Origin: Bacteroidota bacterium
Lineage (GTDB): Bacteria; Bacteroidota; Bacteroidia; Chitinophagales; Saprospiraceae
Length of the DNA: 64,000 bases
NCBI GenBank assembly: GCA_963169455.1
Contig: CAUJDW010000125.1
Coordinates: 221,672 to 285,671 of the forward strand
Direction: 5' to 3'
Under the pieces are notes generated by a model. That model worked only from the letters and a program-made list of their open reading frames with translations, made no database searches and was not told the DNA's origin. The position numbers and the translations under genes are program-made. Each line of letters starts with the position of its first letter. Positions within the stretch are counted from its first letter, which is position 1. Positions 1 through 9,048 of this stretch are shown here, one piece after another.

Positions 1-382
1 CAATATCCACATAGCCCTCTTTTGCCAGTTTGATCAGGCCCGCTATTTCCTCTTCGATCAATGCCTTGTCATCGCCCAGCCAGGCGCCCACCAGGGTTTT
101 TAGCCCGAATTCACGAGCTATGACAGGGATCAGTTCATTGCCTTCAATGCAGGAAAAAGAACGGACCCACTTTGTATAAGGCGCAATAATGGCCATCCGG
201 CGCCGAATCTGCTCCTCGGTCAGTATGGAACCCGGCTTTTGGCCTTCTTCGTAAGCGCTGTAACACAGGCCGTGCATGCCGTTATTCAACACATTGCGGA
301 ACAACTCGCGCAAGCCATCCGGGCTTTTGCCGGAATAATCTATTCCTTTTAACCCTTCGATTTTACCTGATCTGAAAGACAT
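1..382 (-). CDS. GH17-family glycoside hydrolase, 3' part cut by window edge
   Basis: The reading frame starts at an ATG at 380-382 and runs off the left edge, so only the N-terminal 127 residues are visible. They align closely by eye with the GH17 domain fused to the neighbouring transporter. Shared landmarks are GMHGLCYSAY, EEQIRRRMAII, PYTKWVRSFSC, EGNELIP and LVGAW. GH17 enzymes act on beta-1,3-glucans through two glutamates. The acid/base Glu normally follows directly after the VDI at the cut edge, so neither catalytic residue can be checked here. There is no signal peptide: the protein begins MSFRSGKIEG, so it is probably cytoplasmic. It follows the MFS-GH17 gene by about 40 bases on the same strand and is likely in its operon. 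Family is fairly sure; activity is inferred. Confidence 0.75.
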   Translation of the reverse strand, partial: MSFRSGKIEGLKGIDYSGKSPDGLRELFRNVLNNGMHGLCYSAYEEGQKPGSILTEEQIRRRMAIIAPYTKWVRSFSCIEGNELIPVIAREFGLKTLVGAWLGDDKALIEEEIAGLIKLAKEGYVDI

Positions 383-423
383 ATCTTGGTTGATTTAAAG
401 TTGGTTTAAGAAGTGATTTAACC

Positions 424-2778
424 TCATGAGACAAATTTGGGTTTTTCAGTTTTATCCCACAATCCCCACCGGGTGCCTACTTCCCCTTCGTGAAAAACTT
501 TCCAGGATTCGTCAAAGGAAGAGAAATAGAACAGGTCAATGTTTTGGCTTTTCGTCCATTGCTGAACATTGATGAAGTATTTCATCGCATTCTCAGCCGA
601 TGGCCGGGCATCCGATACAGTTTGTCCGTCGCTTGGCCATCCGGTTTCGGTAATGATCACTTTTTTGCCGTTGGCCGCTTCTTTGGTTAATTCATACATC
701 TGTTGCATGTAAACGAGCGCGTGGCCATTATCGGCGCCTTCCCAGAAAGGATAGCAGTTTATTAAGATCACGTCACAGGCATCCGCCAAAGCAGGCTTTT
801 CCAGAAAATGGTAATAGGCATCCACATATCCAACCGGAATGTGCCCGGGGATCAATGCTCTGGCCCGACGGATGTACCGGATCACTTCCTGTTCGGAAAG
901 TTCGTTGCGCAGCAGCACCTCATTGCCCACTGCCGCAATATCCACCAAACCCTCTTCGGCCAGTTTTACCAGCGCTTCAATTTCTCTTTCGTTGCGTTCC
1001 CGGTCATTGCTGATCCAGGCGCCCACCATCGTTTTCAGGCCTTTGTCGTGGGCAATTCTGGGGATGAGTTCATTGCCTTCGGTACAGGAAAAGGAACGGA
1101 TCCACTTGGTATAGGGCATGATGATTTCCAACCGCCGCCGGATCTGGGCTTCGGACAATATATCCCCCGCTTCCTGGCCTTCCACGTAGGGGCTGAAGCA
1201 CAATCCATGCAGGCTGTCCTGGAGCGTTGTAGAAAACAATGCTTTGATCTCAGCGGTGGATTGTCCGTTAAAATTCAATCCGGGCAGGCCGTTCAAATTC
1301 AACCCTCTATTCAAGAGGGAAAGCAATTTGCCCGGCAAATAGGCAGATGAGCTTTTCCGGGCCTTTTTCTTTCGTTCTATGGCTGCCCGTATTTCATGGG
1401 CCCTGTCTTCGGTAACATCATAGTTGCGCATCACCAGCATGGCAATGAATGTCCCCATGATCGGAACGCCGGAATAAAAAAGCCTCAAACCGTCCACGGC
1501 GCCCTCCGGCTGAACGCCGGCATCCGGATTAAAGCCGACCACCGTCATAATGGCGCCGCTCAACAGCCCGGCGATGGCAAAACCGAACTTGACCATCCAC
1601 CAGTAAATGGCCCCGAAAATACCTTCCCGCCGTTTGCCCGTATTCAGTTCGTCCAGGTCACACACATCTGCCGTCATGGACATCATCAGGGTGAACAGGC
1701 TGCCGATACCGAAGGAAAAGAATGGAAGGGCAAAAATGAACATATAGGGTTTGCCCGGTATAAACAGGAACCAGAGCAGGATATAACCAAAGATGGAAAT
1801 TCCCTGCGAGAGCATGAAGGCGTTCTTCTTGCCTATCTTCTTGGATATCCAGGCCACAGTGGGGATTACGGCAAAGGTGGTGATCAAAGCGCCTACGCTC
1901 CCGAAAAGGGTAGGCCATACGCCGGCTGCTCCCGCATCACCGCTGAACAGGTGATAAACAATGATAAAGAAGGAGAAGGCCGCTACTGTATTGAAAGCAT
2001 TGAAGATCAGAAAAGTAGCAATGCACAATTTTCTGAACGGGACGGACTTGAAGGCTTCTACGAAGCCGTTCACAATCTCTTTGAGGCCGCCGCCGATATT
2101 TTTCAGGCTAAGCGGAATGAGGCTGTCGTCCTCTTTGGTGGATTTGCTTTTTATGAAAATCGCGGGGATCATAGCCAGGATCATACACGATACGCCAACC
2201 CAGATGGAGAGTGTCCTTGTAGCCGAATCTGCATTTTCAAACCAGCTCGGGTCATACATAACAACCCAAAACCATGGGGCGATCACCCAGGCCCATTGCC
2301 CTATCCACTGGGCTACGGCCATAATGTCGGTGCGCTCGTGAAAATCGTCGCTCATCTCATACCCCATAGCGACATACGGCACGCTGAAAATGGTCAACCC
2401 CAGATAAAATACAAACGACCAGAGCAGGAAGTAGGTAAAGTTGTAATCCAACCCATTTTCTCTGTACAATTGCCACATTACGACAAATGCAATGCCCAGG
2501 ATGATGGCGCCAATAAAGACATACTGCCTTCGCCGCCCCCATATCGAACGGGTATTGTCGGAAATGAATCCCATGATGGGGTCGGTAATGGAATCAAAAA
2601 CCCGGGGAAGGAAAAACAGGATCCCCCACATCCAGCCCGGGAAACCCAGATCCTGGACCAGTACGACCATGAAAATCCCCAGTGCTGCCGGGAACATTTG
2701 ATTGGCAAGCATTCCTAATCCAAAGGCAACCTTTTGCCCGAAAGGAACTTTATGCGTGGCGGTTTTTGTGTTGCTCAT
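424..2778 (-). CDS. MFS (GPH-type) sugar transporter fused to a C-terminal GH17 glucanase domain
   Basis: This 784-residue protein starts at MSNTKTATHK (ATG 2776-2778); a longer frame exists but adds only a non-homologous leader. Residues 1-470 form a 12-helix major facilitator of the glycoside-pentoside-hexuronide type, with DSITDPIMGFISDNT near the N-terminus and TADVCDLDELNTGKRREGIFG in the second half. It is clearly related to the transporter at 3509-4939, which stops where this one continues. A basic linker (about 471-495, ERKKKARKSSS) leads into a GH17 domain (about 497-784). Its likely acid/base is Glu620 in AAVGNEVLL and its nucleophile Glu711 in IITETGWPS. Both termini of MFS proteins normally lie in the cytoplasm, so the enzyme domain should face inward. 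A role in importing and at once trimming beta-1,3-gluco-oligosaccharides is inferred. The reading frame is uninterrupted across the junction. Confidence 0.85.
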   Translation of the reverse strand: MSNTKTATHKVPFGQKVAFGLGMLANQMFPAALGIFMVVLVQDLGFPGWMWGILFFLPRVFDSITDPIMGFISDNTRSIWGRRRQYVFIGAIILGIAFVVMWQLYRENGLDYNFTYFLLWSFVFYLGLTIFSVPYVAMGYEMSDDFHERTDIMAVAQWIGQWAWVIAPWFWVVMYDPSWFENADSATRTLSIWVGVSCMILAMIPAIFIKSKSTKEDDSLIPLSLKNIGGGLKEIVNGFVEAFKSVPFRKLCIATFLIFNAFNTVAAFSFFIIVYHLFSGDAGAAGVWPTLFGSVGALITTFAVIPTVAWISKKIGKKNAFMLSQGISIFGYILLWFLFIPGKPYMFIFALPFFSFGIGSLFTLMMSMTADVCDLDELNTGKRREGIFGAIYWWMVKFGFAIAGLLSGAIMTVVGFNPDAGVQPEGAVDGLRLFYSGVPIMGTFIAMLVMRNYDVTEDRAHEIRAAIERKKKARKSSSAYLPGKLLSLLNRGLNLNGLPGLNFNGQSTAEIKALFSTTLQDSLHGLCFSPYVEGQEAGDILSEAQIRRRLEIIMPYTKWIRSFSCTEGNELIPRIAHDKGLKTMVGAWISNDRERNEREIEALVKLAEEGLVDIAAVGNEVLLRNELSEQEVIRYIRRARALIPGHIPVGYVDAYYHFLEKPALADACDVILINCYPFWEGADNGHALVYMQQMYELTKEAANGKKVIITETGWPSDGQTVSDARPSAENAMKYFINVQQWTKSQNIDLFYFSSFDESWKVFHEGEVGTRWGLWDKTEKPKFVS

Positions 2779-2795
2779 GTAAAAAGTTGATTCTA

Positions 2796-3434
2796 TTAGA
2801 AGACACCTCTGCAATTCTCTTTTAAGGATACGGTGATCCTGTCAACCTCAACAGCGCCATTTGGAATTTCTTCAAGCTCCAAACCTGGATAGGATAAGGC
2901 GTCTTTCCAACTTTGAATGGTAGCGCTGAAAAATTGAGAGGTCAATGAATCCGTTTCATAAGCGATTATATCATAAGATTCCCCTTGGTCGCCTCCAAAC
3001 CTGGTGATAACCTGCCATTCCCCGTTTCTTTTAAAGGAGGTGTTGGTATAATCCGATTGGGGATAATATTTGTTATCGGAGGGTTTTAACAGCACCCAGA
3101 TATCCTTATCATGAGATTCCGGATAAACCCCCATGGTTAAAATCCGGCATTTGACGGAGTCCCCTTCAACCGGTGATATTATCTGTACCTTTTTAACCGG
3201 CAACTCTACCTGCAATTTATTCCCTTCCGCAACCTGTTCGATCTGGCCGGGCATCATAACTGTTCCGATCGAGTATCCGCCATAAATGATCAATATAAAA
3301 CCAATTATCGCCAGTGGAATTTTAAGTTTGAGGTCCATCAGGCCGAGGGAGGAATCATTTATCTTTATGCTGTCAACGATCGCAATCAGGATCAATGCGG
3401 CGCCAACAATTATGAGCACAATTTCTGCAGACAT
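2796..3434 (-). CDS. Small membrane-anchored protein of unknown function
   Basis: The 212-residue product has two hydrophobic segments near the N-terminus (about residues 4-24 and 36-58). A soluble domain follows that probably lies outside the cytoplasm. The soluble part begins with a sentence-like stretch, VQIISPVEGDSVKCR, that resembles the start of an Ig-like beta-sandwich, and contains DIWVLLKPSDNKYYPQ. I do not recognise the family with certainty. The gene is distinctly A+T-rich compared with genes further right. It sits 17 bases upstream of the MFS-GH17 gene and 74 bases downstream of the second MFS gene, all on one strand, so it is likely co-transcribed with the fusion gene. A candidate promoter lies just upstream at 3456-3487. 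Confidence 0.6.
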   Translation of the reverse strand: MSAEIVLIIVGAALILIAIVDSIKINDSSLGLMDLKLKIPLAIIGFILIIYGGYSIGTVMMPGQIEQVAEGNKLQVELPVKKVQIISPVEGDSVKCRILTMGVYPESHDKDIWVLLKPSDNKYYPQSDYTNTSFKRNGEWQVITRFGGDQGESYDIIAYETDSLTSQFFSATIQSWKDALSYPGLELEEIPNGAVEVDRITVSLKENCRGVF

Positions 3435-3455
3435 GTTCTACAATTTTAGAAATGG

Positions 3456-3487
3456 CATAATTAGTATTTATTAGAGCCAAATTCAAA
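3456..3487 (-). promoter_or_regulatory. Candidate Bacteroidota-type promoter for the 3434-to-1 gene block
   Basis: On the minus strand a TTTG (complement of 3484-3487) is followed after 20 bases by TAATTATG (complement of 3456-3463). The Bacteroidota consensus is TTTG, 17-20 bases, TAnnTTTG, so one fixed position differs. The predicted start of transcription falls about 15 bases before the ATG at 3434, which leaves a very short leader. Assignment is by eye only. Confidence 0.35.
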
Positions 3488-3508
3488 CAGCTTTTCAGTG
3501 TTGTAAAT

Positions 3509-4939
3509 TTACAATTTCCCCCTGCGCGCTTCCAACTCTGCTTTTATTTCTCTTGCCCGCTCTTCGGTCAGGCTGTAGTTCCACATCACCAGAATGGCCA
3601 ATCCTGCCGTAAATGCCGGAATGACGATATCTGCGATGCGCAAATTGGTCATCGTTTCAGCTGTTTGCTGAGCTAAAGTCTGGTCAAATCCCACTATTTT
3701 TAAAACTGCTCCTCCCAGAACCAGCGCCAATGCCTGGCCCAATTTTACCATCCACCAATAGATGGCGCCAAACGTCCCTTCTTTGCGAGGCATGCCGTTA
3801 CTCAGTTCATCCAGGTCACACACATCCGCCGTCATGCTCATCATGAGGGTAAACAAGCCGCCGATGCCGAAGGCCATTAACGGAATGGGCATAAAGATCA
3901 ATAACGGATTGTCTGGGTTGAATCCCCACCACTTCAGCCCATAACCCACCATGGAAAGAGCGGTTGAAATGATAAAGGCTTTTCTCTTGCCCCATTTGTT
4001 TGCCATCCATGAAACAACGGGTATGATGAAAAATGCAGTGACCACGGCGCTGACGGTGGAGAACCAGGCCGGCCAATTACCGGCAAGGCCGTAGTCGCCT
4101 TTGAACATGTGGAATACAATGATGAAAAAGCTGAAGGACGCCACCATTTGAAATCCGTTGAAGACCAGAAATGTAGCGCCGCACAATTTGACAAAGGGCT
4201 TGTTTTTACTGACCTGGACAATCCCCAGGAAAAGGTCTTTCAAGTTGGAGAACAAGGTTTTTAAAGAAATTTCCTTCCTGTTCTCCATGTGTGACGCATC
4301 GAGCCCTCTGCAGAAAATAGCGGGCAGGACCCCAAAAAGAATACATACCCCACCAACAATTATGGAAAGTTTGCGAACGCCGACGGCCTGTGACTCAAAC
4401 AGATCCGGGTCTGCAATGAGCACCCAAAACCAGGGAACGATCATCCAGGCGACCTGGCCTAAAGTTTGCGAAAAGGCCATCAGGCGGGTACGCTCATTAT
4501 AATCCGATGTCATTTCATAACCCAATCCGATCAAAGGAGTGGAGAAAATGGTATTTCCAGTTAAATACACCAGGGATAAAATTAGGAAATACCAGAAGTT
4601 GTAATTCTGAGTGTTATTCTCATCGAGCTGCCATAGCACCGCGAACAATAGCCCGCTTAAAACGGCGCCGACAAAAATATAGGGCCGCCGCCTTCCCCAT
4701 CTCGAATTGGTATTGTCGGAGATAAACCCCATAATGGGGTCTGTGATGGCGTCAAAAATCCTTGGCAAACCACCTAATAATCCTGCCAGAAAAGGGTCCA
4801 TGCCAAAGGCAGTCAGCAAAAAGAACATGAAAATCCCCAATGCACCCGGCAACAGGTTATTCACCAGGTGGCCGGCCCCAAAGGCCGCCTTTTGGACTAA
4901 AGGGACTCTATCACTGGCGGCAGTTGTATATTTTGACAT
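3509..4939 (-). CDS. MFS (GPH-type) sugar:cation symporter
   Basis: This 476-residue integral membrane protein has about 12 predicted helices. Its landmarks match the first transporter: DAITDPIMGFISDNT near residue 60, RWGRRRPYIFVGA, and TADVCDLDELSNG in the C-terminal half. The length is normal for a free-standing GPH symporter, and the protein ends at ELEARRGKL with no added domain. Family members import glycosides or oligosaccharides with a cation. The gene lies 26 bases downstream of the GH30 gene on the same strand, so the two are probably one transcript. The likely cargo is short beta-glucan fragments released by GH30 and GH17 enzymes; that substrate is inferred from neighbours. Confidence 0.85.
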   Translation of the reverse strand: MSKYTTAASDRVPLVQKAAFGAGHLVNNLLPGALGIFMFFLLTAFGMDPFLAGLLGGLPRIFDAITDPIMGFISDNTNSRWGRRRPYIFVGAVLSGLLFAVLWQLDENNTQNYNFWYFLILSLVYLTGNTIFSTPLIGLGYEMTSDYNERTRLMAFSQTLGQVAWMIVPWFWVLIADPDLFESQAVGVRKLSIIVGGVCILFGVLPAIFCRGLDASHMENRKEISLKTLFSNLKDLFLGIVQVSKNKPFVKLCGATFLVFNGFQMVASFSFFIIVFHMFKGDYGLAGNWPAWFSTVSAVVTAFFIIPVVSWMANKWGKRKAFIISTALSMVGYGLKWWGFNPDNPLLIFMPIPLMAFGIGGLFTLMMSMTADVCDLDELSNGMPRKEGTFGAIYWWMVKLGQALALVLGGAVLKIVGFDQTLAQQTAETMTNLRIADIVIPAFTAGLAILVMWNYSLTEERAREIKAELEARRGKL

Positions 4940-4964
4940 GATTTTTCGTTTTGGTTATTAACCT

Positions 4965-6473
4965 TTATTTGGCAGTATCATTTTTTGAAATTACAACGGT
5001 TTGAATGGCCTGGGCGCTTATGGTAATATGGGTTGAGCTTTCACCCAACAGAAGCGTTATATCCCTTGCCCTTTCACCTGGATTGAAAACCACCACCGCA
5101 ATAGAACCGTCCGGATTTTGGGCAGCGGCCGCCATCAGTTCCGGATCCGGGTTTTCAAACCCGATCCTGGCCGCGCCAGGGCGTATAAATTTACTAAAAT
5201 GGGCTAGAGTATAGTAAAGTGGCGTAAAGTAAACCTCGTCTTTCTCCGGGTCAACGATCACCGGCGCTACACACCAGTTTTTAAACCAGTTGGGCCCGCC
5301 CTGCCTGTCCAGCACCATATTCCAGTCCACCCAGCCATCGACCCAGTTGTTGAGGCAGCCGATGATGTCCCGGGCGTAGCGGTAAACCGGCACATATTTC
5401 GGATGGAGGTGTCGCTGGGCTTCCGGCGCCCAATCCCACCTCCAGTCGGTAGCTTCTTTGCTCCAATACCAGGCATCGTCCTGCCATTTGGGCGCCTCTG
5501 CATCCACACAGGCTTCGGATTGGATCAAATGTTTGCCAGGGGCTTTGTTATGGGCATATTGCAGGGCTTCCGGGAATACCTCGTAAGTGCTGGCGTACCA
5601 ATGTATGGCGGTTCCGTCGTAATACTTAGATGAGGCCTCATCTTTGAACATCACATCCACCCATTCCTTCAAATGCTCCCGGTTCTGATCGTAACCCAGA
5701 ATCTTTATGTGGCCTTTACCGTCGGCCTCCAGTTTGGGCCCCAGGTGGTTTTGTACAAAAAGGGTCATTTCCTGGGGGCTGAAGTGCATGCTCTCCCAGT
5801 TGTTGCCGTTGCCCAGCGGTTCGTTCTCCACGGTAATGCCCCAGATGTCGATCCCCTCGGCCTTGTAGGCATCGATGTATTTGGAGAAGAACAAGGCCCA
5901 GGTGTCGTAATATTCGGGCAATAATCGGCCGCCCACCCAGTTGTTGTTGTCCTTCATCCAGGGCGGCGCCGTCCAGGGCGAGGAGATGATCCTGAATCCG
6001 TCTTTGGATACCGCCATGGCCTCTTTGATCATCGGAATGAGGTCGTCGCGGTCTTCTTCTATAGAGAAATGCTCCAGGGCCGTATCGCCGGCCACCGGCG
6101 CATAGGAGTAATGGGCCAATGAGAAATCGCAGGAATTCATGTGGGTGCGGGTAAGGGAATATTTCGCTCCGCTTTCTCCAAAATAGGCCTCTAATATCCG
6201 GGCGCGGTTTTCCTGGCTCAGCTGGTTCAACAGAAAAGCGGACGCCTCGGTAAAGGAGCCGCCGAACCCGGTGATGGTTTGAAAGGTTTCATCGGGCAGC
6301 AATTTGATGTTCACCGCATTTTCTCCGGAGGAGAATTCCGTTATTTTTTCGAGTTTATTACCATTGGCGGAGGTTTCAAAAACCTCTACTTTCAGGGAAT
6401 TGTCGGAAGTACAAGCGCTGAGCATGATCACCAATAACAGTGTAAAACCATAAGGATAAGTACTTGGACACAT
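4965..6473 (-). CDS. GH30-family glycoside hydrolase, lipoprotein
   Basis: The start is set at ATG 6471-6473 (MCPSTYPYG), giving 502 residues; a further 15 upstream codons exist but would bury the signal peptide. A lipoprotein signal ends in the lipobox LSAC, so the enzyme is exported and lipid-anchored. The GH30 fold is clear from TITGFGGSFTEASA early in the chain. The acid/base Glu lies in GITVENEPLG and the nucleophile Glu in LIQSEACVDAE, followed by a C-terminal beta-domain. GH30 members related to glucosylceramidases include beta-1,6-glucanases. Next to GH17 genes, cleavage of beta-1,6 branches or links in laminarin-like glucan is the most plausible role. The subfamily cannot be fixed by eye. 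Unusual repeats overlap the start codon (see 6457-6580). Confidence 0.88.
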   Translation of the reverse strand: MCPSTYPYGFTLLLVIMLSACTSDNSLKVEVFETSANGNKLEKITEFSSGENAVNIKLLPDETFQTITGFGGSFTEASAFLLNQLSQENRARILEAYFGESGAKYSLTRTHMNSCDFSLAHYSYAPVAGDTALEHFSIEEDRDDLIPMIKEAMAVSKDGFRIISSPWTAPPWMKDNNNWVGGRLLPEYYDTWALFFSKYIDAYKAEGIDIWGITVENEPLGNGNNWESMHFSPQEMTLFVQNHLGPKLEADGKGHIKILGYDQNREHLKEWVDVMFKDEASSKYYDGTAIHWYASTYEVFPEALQYAHNKAPGKHLIQSEACVDAEAPKWQDDAWYWSKEATDWRWDWAPEAQRHLHPKYVPVYRYARDIIGCLNNWVDGWVDWNMVLDRQGGPNWFKNWCVAPVIVDPEKDEVYFTPLYYTLAHFSKFIRPGAARIGFENPDPELMAAAAQNPDGSIAVVVFNPGERARDITLLLGESSTHITISAQAIQTVVISKNDTAK

Positions 6474-6580
6474 TATATTGTAACTCAAATTGCTTCGGAA
6501 ATACGGCGTCAATAGCATTGTTCCTGGGGCTAGGGTTATATTGTTGTTATATTGTTCTGCTAAATGTGTCCGACTACTTA
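6457..6580. repeat. Inverted repeat plus triplicated 9-mer in the GH30 leader
   Basis: The 16-mer at 6457-6472 pairs with 6565-6580 at 14 of 16 positions as an inverted repeat; one arm overlaps the GH30 start codon. Between the arms the 11-mer GTTATATTGTT occurs twice in direct contact (6535-6545 and 6546-6556), and its 9-base core TTATATTGT occurs a third time at 6474-6482. The region could be an operator array, a structured leader RNA or the remains of a small mobile repeat. The sequence does not decide between these. Confidence 0.5.
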
Positions 6581-6620
6581 GTACCTTCTCATTTTTGGTG
6601 GAAGGAAAATGAACTACTTA

Positions 6621-7773
6621 TTACTCTTTTACAGGTGGCGCCAGGACTTCTTTGAGCAGGGCGGCTTCGTCTCCGCCGAAGGTCTTTGAAACCGGTTGCC
6701 CTCCTCTGCCCAGGCCTTCAAAAACACCTTTATCTACTAAATCCCATAAGGCGTATTTGGCCTGCCCGTCAATCGTAAAGAGCCCAAAGTGATTTTCCGA
6801 ACCGCCCGGGTTTTGGGCGTCTTTCCAGTGTTCATCAAAAGCCTCAAAGTAGAAACAGGATATGCCGGCTTCATTGGCCCATTCCCGCATAAGCTGATAA
6901 TAAATGCCCTCCTTATATTCATCTGTGGCTTTGGAGCCCTCGGGCCCATAGTGGCCGTTCGAGGCGCTTGCCCAGCCCGTCTCCCCGATGTGGATCGGTT
7001 TGTCTATGCCCAGGCTTTTGATATAGTTTGCGGTGTTTTGATACTGCGAGATGGCGTAATCCCGGGCCCGTTCCATGGCGGCTGCGATCTGCTCACGCTT
7101 TGGCAGGCTTTCTTCCGCTTTGGTAATCCCCCAGAAATCAGGGTTGTAGTGTGTGTCGTGCATGGGGTACGTATGAAGGGACACAAAATCAACGGCCCGC
7201 AGCAATTTTTCCAGGTCTTCGACATGGTATTCCTCCCCGCCGCCGCCCCAGGAGGCAAAATTATCGGAGCTGGTGATCCAGAGGTCCTTCGGAAGTTGGC
7301 CGGATTGTTTCAAGCCCTGCAGGTGATTGACCCATTTCAGGATCACCCCGGGTTGAACATAATAGCTGGCGGCCCACTTCACCATAGCTTCGTTGCCAAC
7401 TGCCAATACTTTTACAATATCCGGATACTCATTTGCCAAAGATGCGGCAGTTGCAATTTCAACTTCATTTCTTTCACTTTCCGCATTGTGATCAGGTTCC
7501 TCGGCCCATGCATTCTTACAATCGATCCAGGCGCCCAGCATGACATACATTTCGAAATCGGGGTCTTCTTTCTTGATTTCCCTTATTGCTTTTAATACGT
7601 TGGAGGCATGCGGCAGGTGGACTTTATATGTACGTAAAACTTTAATCCCCATCGCAGATAAGATTTTCATGTCTTCTTTGAGCTCCTCTACAGTTGGCTC
7701 AATATCGTGATCCCGATGCCTGTATCCTCCGTAAGAAATAGCTAAATAATCCGGATTACCCAGAATGTCTCTA
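6621..7773 (-). pseudogene. GH17-family glycoside hydrolase, 5' end removed at an IS630 insertion
   Basis: A GH17 barrel is encoded from the IS boundary to 6621. The frame is open through RDILGNPDYLAISYGGYR, which contains the first barrel strand, and continues to PTVEELKEDMKILSAMGIK. Catalytic Glu residues are visible in LAVGNEAMVK and HIGETGWAS. The first ATG in frame (7668-7670) lies after strand one, so a product from it would lack part of the fold. No start codon lies between the IS edge and that ATG. The missing 5' part should hold a signal peptide or short leader and the promoter. The right flank of the IS (8974 onward) does not encode a recognisable GH17 start. The gene is probably dead unless an IS promoter and a non-ATG start rescue it. 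Confidence 0.8.
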
Positions 7774-8973
7774 GTGGGCGCCGCCAGAAAATTATAGATT
7801 AATCTTTCAATAATTTATCGTAGTGCCGGTGGAACTTCTCTCGTGCCTTGGCGGTGGTGAAGCTCCAGTAAATCTTTGTACCCTTGACATTCCGGGCTGC
7901 CGCCCATGCTTGTGCCTCATTGTCCAGTTCCTCTAAAGAGGGGATTCGCCGGCCATCAAGGCACTGCCCAGCGAGGGCTGCAAACTCAATTTCGGTTAGG
8001 TTCAGCCAACTGCCGTGTTTGGGCGTGTAGATGAACCGGATCTTTTTGCGCAGTTGCTCGGCAACCTCCAGGGGCAAATGCTCGTAAAACGAGCCATAAT
8101 TATGCGTATTGAGGTTGTCCAGCACTACATCAATGCGCCGGGCAAAGGCCAAAACCACTAAAGCCAGGTGCGCCCAAAAGTGGGCGAAATCTGCTTTGGT
8201 ACGTTGTTTACGGGTTTCCAGGTAGCGTTGGCCACGATCCATGTCGTAGGCCAGCAATATGTTGCTAACCCCACAGCGCTTGTATTCGTGATCGACTTTT
8301 TTACGCTTGCCTTTTTGAGGCGGCAGCGCCTCAACCGTATCGGCCAGCAATTGGCAAGGGCGTTCATCGAAGGTTAAGCGCACCACTCCTTCTTCGGCAG
8401 GAGCATTGTAAAAGTCTAACACCGTTTCCATTTGAGCAATGAACTGGCCGTTCAGCTCTCCGATGCACCAGAGTTCTTGCTGCCAGGGCTTGAGTTTACT
8501 TTTTTTAAAATACGCCGGATCGAACTGGGCGATACCCCTTCGGTATAACCCAATTGCACCATCTTATCCGATAGCAACTCAACGGTCCATTGCCCATTGC
8601 CCTCAGGAGGCGTACTACATGCTAGGGCCGTAACGTCCGCCTCGTGAAATTCGGTTACTTTGGCTGGGGCCCCGCTGCGCGGCGCATCTTTAAGGGCGCG
8701 TTCCAAGCCTTCGCTCAAATAGCGGCGCTTTATCCCGCTAACCGTTGAGGGTTGCAGGAATACCTCCTGGGCGATAGCCGTGGGGGTGGCCCCAGCATGT
8801 AGTTTGAGCAATACTTGCGCTCGGGCTATCTCCCGGCTTGGATAGCGCCCGCTGCTTAGCATCTGGCGCAGTTGTTGTATTTCTTCCTCTTTGAGGGCCA
8901 GGGGGTGCTTTTTGCGGGCCATTTTTTGAAATAAAGATAATCTAAATTCATAATTTTCTGGCGGCGTCCACTA
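7772..8973 (-). mobile_element. IS630-family insertion sequence with 22-bp terminal repeats and TA duplication
   Basis: The element proper is 7774-8971 (1198 bp). Its ends are 22-bp inverted repeats at 7774-7795 and 8950-8971 that differ at one position; each begins GTGG and contains GCCGCCAGAAAATT. A TA dinucleotide lies immediately outside each end (7772-7773 and 8972-8973), the hallmark of IS630/Tc1-type insertion. One transposase is encoded in two frames. The left flank is a GH17 coding sequence, while the right flank is unrelated to it. Confidence 0.9.
7799..8922 (-). CDS. IS630-family DDE transposase, two frames joined by -1 frameshift
   Basis: The first frame starts at 8922 (MARKKHPLAL) and encodes helix-turn-helix DNA-binding segments (TAIAQEVFLQPSTVSGIKRR) up to RRILKK. 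It then ends after a short non-homologous tail at 8452. A run of seven A followed by G on the coding strand (complement of 8499-8506) permits a -1 slip. After the slip the frame continues SKLKPWQQELWCIGELN into the catalytic half ending at 7799. That half carries the DDE triad: Asp in LTFDERP, Asp in VVLDNLNTH and Glu in SWLNLTEIEF. The joined product would be about 374 residues, normal for the family. Many IS630 elements use such slippage, so this is more likely programmed than a mutation. Confidence 0.85.
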
Positions 8974-9048
8974 GGACATGGAACCAATTCATACGCCGCA
9001 GAGTTATCTGAAAGCCCTCGAGAAGAATTAAATGATCTGCCTGCAATT

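Noticed and set aside
1396..2718. 440-codon open frame on the plus strand
   Set aside because: It is antisense to the MFS part of the transporter-GH17 fusion and shows no recognisable domain; GC-rich third positions keep the opposite strand open.
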